A stretch of DNA of 64,000 nt, from contig OU612066.1 in NCBI GenBank assembly GCA_914767715.1, forward strand, positions 11,599,001 to 11,663,000, read 5' to 3'. The notes below the pieces were generated by a model. That model was not told where the DNA came from, searched no databases, and saw only the letters and a program-made list of their open reading frames with translations. Within the stretch, counting starts at the first letter, position 1; each line of letters opens with the position of its first letter. Origin of the DNA: Membranipora membranacea (Eukaryota; Bryozoa; Gymnolaemata; Cheilostomatida; Membraniporidae). The position numbers and the translations under genes were made by a program. This document shows, one piece after another, positions 11,497 through 23,700 of this stretch.

Positions 11497-13269
11497 CCTG
11501 TGATTTGGACTGGAGTAAGCTGTAATAGCCAAGTTACTCCTTGCTGAAAGTAAGGTCAACAATTACATAGACCTATTTTTATTACATAAACCCAATCTTT
11601 TTATATTATTGATTTTCTAATAATATTGATAACCTACCATCACATTGAAACACCTGAGATGAGGATAGGCTACTAGTACTAGAAGAAACACTAGTATGTT
11701 CATGAAATAAACAAATAAATGTACTTGTAGTAAACAAAAACATTGAAACCTGAAAGTGAAGTAAACAATCACAATCATTCATCTTAACACTCACATTTTT
11801 CCTGGTGTGGGCTTTCTGTGCAGCTACTAGTTTTGTTATGCAAATCTCAGATATCAGATTTTGTGAGCATAGAAAGAATGTTCATTTCTATTCTATTGTC
11901 ATCATACTCCATTCTATCACAATATATATCTCATGATCATAATGCATTATGATGGTAGCTATTCTCTCTGATCCAGAGTAATTCAGTAGCTTCCTGCTGC
12001 TCAGGCTGTTGTCTAGTAAAACCCAATCCTCAGCTTTGCTCAGAGCATTGTCCAGTTGCTGTTGTGACAATTTAATCAGTGGATTTTATCATATGCTCTG
12101 TGTTGGGGGAATTGATGCAGCAAGCCTCATGGTTGGCGGCCATCTTTTATAAACAAAAATGCTCTGCACTGTCATTGGCTAATCATCCAAATTATCCATT
12201 TTGATTGGCTAAATGTTGCCAAGTAACTTTTGCAAGTTAGTTCTGCAGAAATATTGTAGAATCTGCATCAGAAAATAATTTTAGCAAAACATTATTTATT
12301 GCCCCACTTATGGAATAGTACCACTTCAAAAATCGAAACAATAATAAATGTCATTTGATTATTTGCTATTAATTTTCTCTGTTCATCATCCTTACACACA
12401 ATGAAACAATATTGAGGTGCTGCTGCTGGCCTAGTTCGACCTATGTGCCGGCCAAGCAGGTTCCAGGAGATGGTATTCAATGGACACAAAAGAAAGCATG
12501 CTCTAAAATACCAGAGCATAATGTTAGTCAATGGTATCATGATCCTACATGGTCCTTTTGAGGGAAGGAGGCACGACAGCTTTCTTATGTAGGAAAGTGA
12601 GATTGTCGGTCAACTCGCACAGCTGCCTCGAAGACCAGATGGTTCTCAGTATGTTATCTATGGCGATCCTGCATATGCTCTGCAGGCACAGGTGGTATGC
12701 CCATACCCCAAGCATATCAATTATACACCAGACAAGCAGCTTTTTAATGAATCCATGTCAACTGTCAGACAAAGCGTAGAATATGGTTTCAACAAGACGG
12801 TGCAATATTTTAGTTTTCTCGATTTTGCCAAGGGACAAAAGTTACTGCTGTCACCTATTGGCAGGTATTATAGAGTAGGGGTTCTGTTATCCAATATTCA
12901 TACTTGTTTGTATGGCTCAGCAGTGACCTCCCTTCTCAGGTCACAACCACTTCATATCAGGGAATACCTGAGCCTAGTGAGAGATTAAGTGCCTACTAAT
13001 TTCCTTCCCCATAGCAGTCATACCTCTTTATTAGTTTGGTCTTGAATTATCTGTCTTATTTTTGTATCAATATTGACTTAGGCCATGTTGTAAGAATTAT
13101 GATCAAAATATTACTATGAATTTGAACCCTATTTTTTTACCCACAGACAAGGTGCGCAATCTCTTTTGTTTTCACATAAATACATAATCTGGGTGAAGAA
13201 ATATGACATTTTTAATAAATAACAATATAAAAGAAACAAAAAACAAGAAACATTCTTTCATACAAAACA

Positions 13270-13565
13270 ACCTTATAACATTCAACAAAAACAGCATTAA
13301 CCAACAGTTTTCATTTATAAAAATTAAATAATAGCTCATTCACTTAGTCCAACAGTATTCATTATATATATATATACAAAGAAAAACTACAATCATTTAA
13401 CCAATAACACAAAACACCCTGATAACATTCAACAAAAACAGCATATCCGATTCATTCAAGTTAACAAATAGCAGTTCATCGAGAAAGCCCAACACAGATT
13501 AACCAACTTTTCATTTATAAAAATTAAATAATAGCTCATTTAGTAAGCCTAACAGTATTCATTAT
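13270..13565. repeat. Partial tandem duplication, AT-rich
   Basis: Two blocks occur twice: ATAACATTCAACAAAAACAG at about 13275 and 13420, and about 65 bp ending in CAGTATTCATTATA at 13298-13365 and 13502-13565. It lies just past the end of the Myb-like gene, in its 3' flank. Confidence 0.8.
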
Positions 13566-13620
13566 ACAAAAAAAAGAAAGTAAATTTTGGATTATGTACA
13601 ACACTACTAATTGAAAATCA

Positions 13621-15006
13621 CTACTGCTCCATCCATGGATTAAAAGATTGAACAAAATTGTTGGGGTTTGAATTGTTTGGTTGTTCATTTTTATCTTTCC
13701 TAGCTAAAGTCATGATTAAATTGTTTTGTTGTTTCATCATGGTTTCCATGATTTCGATTCTTTTTTTATTCATTTTCTGCCTCAGTTTTTCTTACTTCCA
13801 GCTCCTTCTCCCTCAACTCAAGCTCTCTTAATTCAAAATTACCTTTATCCTCAAGTTTTTTTTCGAGCACCGCAGCAATACTCCTACTTGATGAGCTCTT
13901 TTTCGACTCTGGCTCACCCTCACGATTCTTTTCTGAAATATAATACATAATCTACATATATCTTACAGCATGCAGAAATCTTTCAATGAATCAGCTCGGA
14001 GTTTGGTTAGTTACACCAGGAGTCCCAAACTCCCTGGTTACACAAACTTACATGTGATCAATTGATTGTAGTTGTCCTGTCATGTAACACGAACAGACAA
14101 CTCCTGTGTTCTTGTTTGAAACTCTACCTTGTCTGGTAGTAGTAGTAGTTTTAATTGATGCCTAATTGTTCATTGGCAATAAGGAGTCGATTGTGCTCTA
14201 ACATTTAGCGCACAGATTAAATATTAGCAGAGAAGTGTAAAGGTTTTTTAGCCTTATGGACAAATAAAATAAAAGAAAGGGTCGAAAGGATCAATCATTT
14301 TAACATGCCCTTTCCCAAAATCATCGGCCATTGCATACCTTTCAATGTTTGCATCGCTGTCTCTCTCAATGCCTGGCCTGCCTGCTTATCCGCAGCCCGC
14401 TTCTGTGCAAATGTTGCTACCGTAGCAGCACTGACTGCGACCTCCTCCCGCCACCACTCACTAAGCTCTTGAAGGAGCACAACGACTGCATCGACTTCTT
14501 CTTCTGTACCTGATCCGATTCAAAGCAATGTGTTAAATATTGGGAAAAAGTAGCAAATCGCCAGCAGAAGCACTTTAACAAATTAACTATCCTAACTTTT
14601 TGATTGAGTTAGAAATTTATTTAGAGTTGAGCTTAGTTGAATGATGTAAGCAAGACACCTTAAGAAATGGCAAACATGTGCCAATGTGAATATATATTTC
14701 AGCTCACAAAATATTTATTCTACAGAGCAACTTAGGTCTGTATTATACATATCCTTAGGCCTACACTTAGAACACTCACTTTGCTATATTCCGCCTGTCA
14801 CCGCCTCTAAATTTTCGTAAGGCCGACTCGAAATGCTCCCGACAATTCCTCTTTGTTATCTGAACCCTTGGTGAGAGCTCTTGATTCAGTTGGCTACTTA
14901 CAGCCTCCCACTCCTCTTGGGACTTTGGTTTTAAGGCATTCACAGCCTTATACAACAATATTTCTGATTTTATATTCCAACGAAAACACTGTCTTATTGA
15001 AGCCAT
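13621..15006 (-). pseudogene. Harbinger-1 Myb/SANT-like protein, damaged
   Basis: The second gene of the transposon; such proteins bind the element's ends and carry the transposase to the nucleus. Exon 1 (15006-14780) encodes an N-terminal Myb-like trihelix with LKPKSQEEWEAVSSQLN and the RNCREHFESALRKFR helix, then a GTGAGT donor. Exon 2 (about 14514-14339) encodes SGTEEEVD and LLQELSEWW. Exon 3 (13932-13621) joins exon 2 in phase and encodes a charged coiled coil (ELRELELREKELEVRK). Two defects are visible. To keep exon 1 and exon 2 in frame, exon 2 must start after GG rather than AG at about 14515. Second, the coiled coil runs into a stop near 13768 at an A-rich run, while the neighbouring frame continues MMKQQNNLIM to a natural end at 13621. 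Confidence 0.78.
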
Positions 15007-16448
15007 CTACAAACAAATAAACAATGCTTAGAAAGTGATTATATACAACAATTTATTTCACCTTGTTTGTATGAGGTTATAGTCAACTGAGCTGATACAC
15101 TGCTGATTTTAATGGGTTTTTCGAGAGCCACACAACACGTTCTGATAATTTGGCATCAACTTATTGTGAGTGACGGATAGAATCAAATTTAAAAGCTGAC
15201 TAATGATGATTTCAGATTTGTGCGACGAAAAACCCATGTTAGTGATACTAAAATACTACTCATGATAGTATGAATTTATATGACAAATGCGCAAGGTATT
15301 CTATCTATCCTGAGCCTACAAAAGTTCTAATACTCCCTCAACTCCTCTTAGCCAGCTAGTAGGTTCATTTAAAAGCCAAAGTACAGGATAACCCTATATG
15401 TATAGCGCAGCCTCTTTCACTTGGGCTTAATCAAGGTGTCTCTCCCACACCTTCCTTGGACCAATGAAGAGAGAGTTCATTGCTTGGACCAATATAACTA
15501 CCCTACCTATATATATATTACTATTTTCTTGCTGTTCATTCAACCAAGGAGTAAGTCCTTGATCCAACAGACAGACACTAGACCAATGAACTCCCCCATT
15601 GACTAGACAGAGCCTGAATGGCTAGACCAAGGAGTCCTTTAACTCTTTGGTATATCCAATGAGTTAGAGAACTAAATCAAAGTCCTTGGTTGGAACAGGA
15701 AGGTACCCCCTGTTACTCCTTGGTTGGAAGTTTGATTAATCCTAACTTAACCAACTTATGTAGGCACACACCCTGATTGGAACGTCATGATCAAAACATT
15801 GATAACACCCATGCTTTACCGGGTCGTACGATACCCCCTACCCCTACCCTACCCTCGAAAACCCCTACACCTACCCTACGCATCGAAACCCCCTACACTC
15901 ATATGTAGGGGGTCTACATCCTTACCACTCTCAACTACTAGAGTGATGGTCAAAATACTGCGTGCACCTGGGAACCTGAGACCTAGTGCACTACAGTCCA
16001 CGATCTTTACCAAAATGCTATGGATTTTAGGTGATGATTTTGGAAATAGAGATTATACGTTGATAAAACATATAGCTATTAGTCATGCTTTTGCTGTGAT
16101 TATTATGAACGGCTTACAACACTACATAAAGCTTTCTTCAGACATCTATAATTTGAAACCCATAATTTAGAAATATTTTTGCCTAAATGGAACACTGGTT
16201 TTGATATCGATAACCTTGAACCCTGGGAGTTGCCTTTCTTGATGGAAGGAAGCGCCACCACCGCTGTGCTGCAGAGATAGACCATGTCACAAGGCTATCC
16301 TGCAGGCAGAATGCAAGTTTGTAGGAATATAAGCTAAATATGCTTTTCCGTGAAATGTAGAAGTTGTCGTGCTATTGTACACGTGATATGTGATGTTTTC
16401 CCGGATCCGAGAAGTTGTCCTATCTCGTCACGTTTCACGTTCCCGGAC

Positions 16449-16465
16449 AGATTTCGCAACCTCTC
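16449..16465 (-). repeat. Right terminal inverted repeat of Harbinger-1
   Basis: AGATTTCGCAACCTCTC; reverse complement of the left terminal repeat with one mismatch, followed by TATTA. Confidence 0.85.
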
Positions 16466-16470
16466 TATTA

Positions 16471-17750
16471 AACAACAGCTTACTTTACCCATATATCTCT
16501 AATTTAAATCAGTGAAAAACTGTAAGCTTCAGCAGGTTAACATGGTCGAGCTGCTAGTGTATGTGCATAGGAAAGATGCATGGGAAGAACCAATTATTTT
16601 TAACACTTACTATAAATGTAGGCACAGTGTTGCCTTTGCACGTTCCTCTTTATGCTGCATCCGGACAGGAGTGAAAGCGAATAAAATGTCTCTCTGAATC
16701 TCAATCAATATCGGTTGAATTGATGCATAACGAAGTATCACCAATACGTAACACACCAATAAAACAATTTTCATCACAGAAAAGAAGGCATTCTTAACAG
16801 CAATTGGACAAGTAGAAACCATAACCAAAGTAATTTCAAGATACACATCTGGGGTCCGCCCACCAAACTACGTTGTGTATTCCCCTACTCCAAAGATTCC
16901 CGACAAAAAATCTATCAAAAATCTAAGGATGTTGTGTTTAATGAGTATGCAGAGATAACGGATAAAGGATCAGAACGAGAGAAATCCAAAATTAATTATT
17001 AGCCTTATCTACCATTCCAGATTGATGACTCCAGTTGAATGGGAATCAGAAGAGTTTTTAAACCAAGGCCAGAACAAATATTCCAATCAACTTCAACGAT
17101 TCAACCCACACCATTGTCATTTCGACTTTATTGGACCAGTAGGACATTGCAAAACAAGCATTGACCTTGAATTTATTTAACACCTGGCATCATACCTATC
17201 ATGTGCAGTCTTATTTGTCTGAAGTATTCTTAGTAAAACATTCATGATAATAGCAGTTGTCGTCAAATTGTAGAATTACTGCTATGTGTAAAGTAATTAC
17301 TAATTCAAATCAGACACAAATTTAGTTATAACAGACCATTAAGACAGCGGATGACAAAAGATGATTCGGCTTGAGGGTCAGCGTCTGTCATGTCTTCACA
17401 AATGCTGCAGCACCATAAAAATAATACTGCCATGTTTTGATGAGAACTGTGCTTACAATTGGCAGTTTCTTTTGTGTAACTGTGAGTATAAAATCTGCCT
17501 GAAAATAGCAAAAGAATTTTTGCACCTATCATCAGTGATATTTTCCACGTTCCGCAAAGATTTACTGCTCAGGATGGAAGATAATTTACTGCATGTAAAG
17601 CCATAATTTTCTGTCCTTACACTTGAGGAAATTTACTCCTAAAAATTTGGGTTAGTTACCATAAATTGTGCAAAAGCTATAAAGACTGCTTTTTGCTCAG
17701 ATGCAAAGGCAAAAAAGAACTATTTTTGGAAATTGTATCACATATATAAA
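16471..17750. other. Intergenic, one unassigned open segment
   Basis: On + at about 16844-17002 a frame of some 50 codons stays open after a possible AG acceptor and contains FNEYAEITDKGSEREKSK before a stop. It reads like protein but I do not recognise it and cannot find partner exons. On - at 16846-16610 a 78-codon frame has a hydrophobic run (MKIVLLVCYVLVIL). Neither is strong enough to call a gene. Confidence 0.3.
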
Positions 17751-20700
17751 TTAGATGTTTGGAAAGCAAGTTGGATTTTGCACAGGTTGCAAAGGGAAAT
17801 CCACAACAGGGTTACAAAATCCCACTCTTGTTACATTGTGATTTCCAAATTGAACAATGTTATTTATATCCTTGTCTGGGACATCAAACACGGCTTGTAC
17901 TCTCGATCGACGCCAATAATCTATTCTAGCCTTTATCCTCCTCACTATATCCGGCTTTGAGTCATAAAGATTTCTTTGCTCACTAGGGTCATCTGTGGGA
18001 GAAAAGTGTAATCAATGTTAGTTGAATGAGTTGAGGGGAGACAGTGATTTGTCGAATAACGTTTTAGGTAGATTTTGAAATTCACAGATTAAGATATTAA
18101 CAAATTTTTACTTATGAAATTATTTTTTATGAGTATCATGCTGTGTTTCATACTATGGACTAGGATCATAGGTTTTGGAAACGCAGCTACGATATACTTT
18201 GGGAAACATACTCTTGATGTTGAAGAGACATCGTATGACAGTTTTACCATCTTCTTCCCTGATACAGGTATCTCCTTCTAATGTAGGTAAAGCTGGATTC
18301 TCAGCGGGCTTCACGTAGTCACCATCACCACCACGATAGTTGTCTCCCATGATCAACTTCCAGTCTTTATATCTGCAAATATACACATACAACTAGTCAA
18401 TTAAACTCCCTTTTCATGATCCCGGCCTATATGCGTACTGACTTGAGGTAAATGCTTTAGCATTGATATCAGCGGTAATATACATCACATACAACTAGTC
18501 GATTTAACTCCTTATGCAAGCACAAAAATACTGCCTAAAAGTGCTCAAGATTTAAGCAGATATTTGGTCAAATACAGTCAGAGGTGGCAAGTTTATCATG
18601 TAATTTGTTGATTAAGTCACCTTCTTGTTGCGTAAAGATATTTTCTTATTAAAAAGTTGGCAAATAATAATAATAAAATAGTAATAATATTTTTGTATTG
18701 ACTAGTGACCATTGACTATTGAAATAGATCAAGGAGAGCGAGAGGGAGTGGCATCCCATCCGTATGCAATTTAATTTTTATACCTAAAACCCTTGTACCT
18801 TCTCAATTCTAATCAAGCAGATAATTTTGTTGTCTTGAGTTTGAATGCCAAGACAGAGAGATTATCATGAGGGCAGAAATTTTTTTTTTTTTAAAAGTGA
18901 GCAAATAATAATTTTGTTTTGACTATTGACACAAAGGGAGCGGTGAAGTGGTATCATTTTTGTCTTGAACCACGGAATTAATTATTTTGAGTTCAAGATC
19001 AATATTCTATCAGAATAAACCTAAAGAATTTGTACCAACCTGTAAGCATAATTTGAGTCAGCGCAGATACTGGTAAACGGTGCTGCCATGTCTTTTATTC
19101 CTATCAGCATTCCCTTCCTCATTCTGTATTTACGCGAGCTGCGATATCTGGCTCTGAGGTTACTCCTTTGATCCTTGCCATTTATGCCTTCATCTACAAA
19201 TAGTTTTGGTATTGTCTCAAATTGTGTTTCTTTTTCTATCAATTTGTGTTTCTTCTTCTATCAAATTTCAATATTACCTACAGAATTCTTTCAGTAACGC
19301 TTTTTGTATTAAGATTTGGTGCGCATCGTTATTATGATGAAAAGTTTATTGAGTCCTAGTGAAGTAATAACATTATAGAGGGTTTAGTGAGAGTGACTAA
19401 ATCACAAGAAATTATTTTTGATTTTTACCCAGAATACCACTTGGTCCGTTTTTTTTTCTAACATGATAATATCGGATCCTATAGAAAATAGAAATAAACT
19501 AAACTTTCTGAAAATACACTGACAGTGCCCTCACAGCACTTACACCCATCTTGCTCCTCTGCAATCTTAGCATCAATAGTCAAATTGACGTTGACTGATA
19601 CCGCAAATGTACGCAATTTAATAATATGACTCAGAATTTTTAATAAGGTTAAAACATGATTTTTGGCAATTTTATTGATAGGCTGTCCGTAGTTTTGATC
19701 CCCTTAACTCATGCCCCCTCCCTGTCCAGTGTGTCTCATCCCTGTCCAGTGCTACCCCTGATATGTCTTCCCATATCTCCATTGTTTCAGTACTCTTACA
19801 AACGACAATCATCATGATAATATTTATAAGAAATGTTTGTGAACAGGATTACGGATACAACTGACCTATCCACTCATCACTGTTTGCAAGCCCTTGAAAG
19901 GTTGGGTACCAGTCAGTGATGTGCATAAGAAAGTCCCTCCGTGTCCCTCTAGTGTATGAAGGTAGTCTAGTATCTAAATAAACTGTAGGTACACGTATAC
20001 CACCTTCATAATAATCTATTTTCTGCCCTCTAAGTGGATAGTTGTTTCCACTTGTTGGATGACCTTTATGATCTGGCTTGTTTTGACCACCATTCTGCAA
20101 ACAAAGTGTATGTTTAGATCTGTTAGTCATCCTTTAAAAGGTAATCTTTTTTAAAGGGGTTAGGCCAAGAGTTGTCCCTCAAAGGGGACACTGAACAGAC
20201 AAGATCACAAATTTTTAACTTTGTTACATTATAAAAAAAGAAGATCGCTTTGTTAACATTTCAAAATAGTAGATCGCACCTTTTGATCTGGTGGTCAGCA
20301 AAATTATGGCAGAATCGAAATGCAAATATTAAATTTGTAAATAAGAGTTCTACATTACTCGTAAGAACTGAGACTTTTACCTACATCTGATGTGAAGATT
20401 ATTATGCTGTTATTATATAATCCAGCGTCCTTCAGCGACTGAATTGTCTCCCCCACGATATCATCTAGTGCAGATAACAACCCTAGAGCAAAATCAAGTT
20501 CAAAAGTATACAGCACAGTGTTTCATGCAGAAATTGTTCTGACAGTCTGGATGCATGTGTGCTAAGGGATTAATTATATTAAATTGTCTGATATGAAACT
20601 TTCAGAGTTTTATGTGCACAAAAGGATTGAGTAAGAATGACTAAATCCATTTGGAAATATGTTTGGCAGTACCCTGCACACCCTGAGAGTGCCCTGCCAC

Positions 20701-23700
20701 TGTAGTACCAACATACCAAGAAACTTTCTCCTCTCTGTCTGATTTGTCTCTGTAAGTGTATCATGTATATTGAACATACTCTCAGTGACCTACAAAATAA
20801 GCCATTGGTAACTGCTAGTCCATTAGCAAATATTTTGTTACTTTATTAGGTTAAAAATTGACAGTTTAGCAAAATGGAACTAATGTGTCTATCCATCATG
20901 AGTACTATGGATATCCGTACATTCCACATCGAAGACAAGAGTCTAAACATGAATGTTAGCCTCAAGTGTTCGACATACTGATCAAGAACAACAATCAAAA
21001 TCATTGGGGGCTTGTAAGCTGTTAGATGTCAATTTTAGTCACGAAACTCATAAACAATTCCGTGAAGTTTGTCAGCAAAACAGGCAGAATTGATTAAAAT
21101 ATGACTATCCAAGTACCAAGATTATTTCCCAATCTATGTCCCTATGGGTATCAATGATGCCGTTGCTTAATCAAAAGTACTATTTATTTTATTACATGCA
21201 GTTTTCAAGGTTAGCAAAATTCAGCTCCGTTTTGCTGCATGGGTTTAAAAGTACTAAACGGAAAACATTGAAAATGACCCAGAATAAAAATGACCTGAGC
21301 ATGAAAATAACCTTAAGTTGACCTTGACATATATTATACCGTGCAAGGAGTTTAAATCAGTCTACAGGTAAACATACATGAGGACTCTGAATTATCACAA
21401 ACTTGGGGGTTATCTTTTCTCGTTGTATGAAGAGATAACTCCAAAATAATGTGTCCTGTTTGTAGGTTCTTGTTAATTATGTTTATCCTGTAAATTCACT
21501 GTTTACTATTATAGTAAATTAAATTGGTTTAGTTTAAAGTATGAAATTTTCCATGAAATGCTATAGAAGTGAGGTTTTTAAACCATGGTATGACCAATCA
21601 GCCTGAATATAACTCATATGCTGTGTCCACACATCCATGCCTGACAAGTTGCTGGACCCAGAAATCAGGAGGTTCCTGCGGACGAACTCCAAACCTGGAG
21701 AACCACTCTGCATCCTGGAGTGAGGATGCAGTTCAACCGCATGTAACAGAGCACACCAGCCATCCACTATTACTACCATTACCTACATTCAAACCTCGTC
21801 ACATCATAAAACCCCAACCTTTCCTTAATTTAACACAGCTCTTTGCGGAAAAAGCCTTTTTTTTTAAATTCACCGAACTACATCAATACCTTTCTTATTT
21901 TTTTATGTTAGTCACAAATACATGGTCATATTAGCTCCTTGAATTCATCGGTGTTAAAATTATTTATCAAAATATCAAAATTGAAAAAACTAAGAAGCAT
22001 AGAAAAAGAAATCATTTTTTAATAATAAATTACATAGCGTAAAATACTATATATGTTCGATGCGCTTCTGTAGTCCTCATAAGTTGTGCAGTAGCGTCCA
22101 GATTGGCAATCTATCCCAAATTCATTTGTTAAGTGACATTTATCATGACTACCTATATCTGAGAGAGAGGGTCTGAGGTTGATTAGTCATCAGAGTGTAG
22201 ATCATATAAAGGTGAGAACAATGCTCGATACCAGCTATAACATCATGTAAAGTCTGTAAATGACCTTTGTGGTTGCCAATGTTTGCTGAAGTTGGAGTAA
22301 TCATTTGCTTGTTGAGGCACATCAAGTGACAAATGCACAAAACATGACACCATATGCAAAACATAACAAACTCTGGACAAAGTGTGACAACGTGCAAAAC
22401 CGACAACAATACGAAATGGGCCATGTCGGTGTAAATATCCAAATTTCTTTACCTACTTATCGGTTTTTGTTGCAATCATCGCTAGAAAATTGGGGCATGT
22501 GACAACCCACATGACTGTCAAAAATATGACGGCAATCGGATAGCCTTGCCCCAGTAATTGCACCTGCAATAACACACTCAGAAAATATATATATGCTACT
22601 CAATGCTAATGTTGAAGTTGATGGGTTTGAGGAATTGAGGGTTTTGTTTTGACTTCTGAAAATATCTTAACATATCCAAAATACACCCTGCTGAAATGTG
22701 TGAAAAATGACAGCAAAATGTTTGGTGTACCCTTACTATGATACTTTATCATGACGAACAATACTGCATGCCCACGATAAAATCAGTTCATTGATCAAGA
22801 GATACTAGAGTCAACATAATAGCAATGTTACCAAAGTGAAACTGATACATGTGTGTAACTAGCCTAGGCTTGATCTCTTGTGTAGGGGGTATATCAGACC
22901 ACCCCAGACAGCCTGCCAAGGCTGTGTAAATATTTCTCACTTTACCTTTAACTATGACAATATTTAAATACAATGCAGTAACACCTTCAAGGATTGGTTG
23001 GGTCATTTTCATGTAGGTGTCTGATTGGTTGGGTCATTATCATGAAGGTGTCTGATTGGTTGGGTCATTTTCATGTAGGTGTCTAATTGGTTGGGTCATT
23101 TTCATGTAGGTGTCTGATTGGTTGGGTCATTTTCATTTCCGGTTATAGATTTTTTGTAACCTACCAATATCGGAATGAGTCGGACAGCTTGAGATGACCC
23201 TGACCTCGGGTCATTTTCATTATGTCGGTCATTTTCATTCCAGGTTATTTTCATTCTGGGTCAATTTCATAGTGATTCTACTAAACTGGAGAGAGGGCAA
23301 CTCCAAATTGAGGCTCAAATAAGAGCTCAGAAAACTGTATAATTTTGATCACATTTTTGATCTCCCAATCAAATTTATATTCAATATTATAAGGCATGAG
23401 TTTATAAGCATGCTCTTTTCTTGGAAAAGAATTAGAATACTGCGATTCAAGATGTAGCTGCTACTATGCGGTCTGCAACTAAGACTAGTTGTGAGAGACA
23501 GAGTGAGCATCCATATATTTTCCTCCAGTGCCTTTAATAAAGGGGATTCACCTTTTCAGAAAAAAGTCCAGTTCTGTATTGGCAGTAGCCAGTTTATGGA
23601 AAAATTGAGGTAGAGGGTTTTAAGGTGCAGCCCATCTTGTGTGCTAAAAGATAATTACGGTACTTAGTCAAATCCAACCTTCGCAGTTGCTGTATGTGTT

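Larger units (their letters stand above)
7257..12988 (+). pseudogene. Harbinger-1 DDE transposase, broken
   Basis: Several exons can be traced. Exon 1 (7257-7276) is a 20-nt piece starting at ATG, then GTGAGT. Exon 2 (7473-7649) is acidic (DSEEEEI). Exon 3 starts at 7848 and joins in phase, giving RFTYADITLLVELLK and, beyond a stop, RLAYPNRLSQHVSLFGRS. The final coding block runs 12416-12988, with RPMCRPS, FNGHKRKHALKYQS, GPFEGRRHDSFL, IYGDPAYAL, RQSVE and the C-terminal HTCLYGS. These are the DDE_Tnp_4/HARBI1-type landmarks, including the second Asp (RRHDS) and the Glu of RxxVE. In-frame TAG codons at 7936-7938 and 12590-12592 break it. The exon with the first catalytic Asp (usually FIDG) is not readable just upstream of 12416; one missing base there would explain that, but this is inference. 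The enzyme would cut and paste the element. Confidence 0.83.
6588..16465. mobile_element. Harbinger-type DNA transposon, about 9.9 kb
   Basis: The two ends carry a matching terminal inverted repeat: GATAGGTTGCGAAATCT at 6588-6604 and its near-complement at 16449-16465 (one mismatch). Subterminal similarity (CGGGAACGTGAA-like) continues inward. Both ends are flanked by TATTA (6583-6587 and 16466-16470), a candidate target-site duplication, although Harbinger elements usually duplicate 3 bp (TWA). Inside are the two genes typical of this superfamily: a DDE transposase (+, 7257-12988) and a Myb/SANT-like protein (-, 15006-13621). Both are damaged, so this copy is probably not autonomous. The large middle section (8.1-12.4 kb) holds internal duplications and probable later insertions. 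Confidence 0.85.

Noticed and set aside
12292-12540. 82-codon minus ORF
   Set aside because: It is the antisense shadow of the transposase block with FNGHKRKHALKYQS on the plus strand.
7936-12592. Stop-codon reassignment or readthrough, because both transposase stops (and another at 33779) are TAG followed by a G
   Set aside because: The lectin remnant has TAA as well, the host-type genes (sulfatase, caveolin, LINE ORFs) use stops normally, and other defects accompany the TAGs; ordinary decay explains them.
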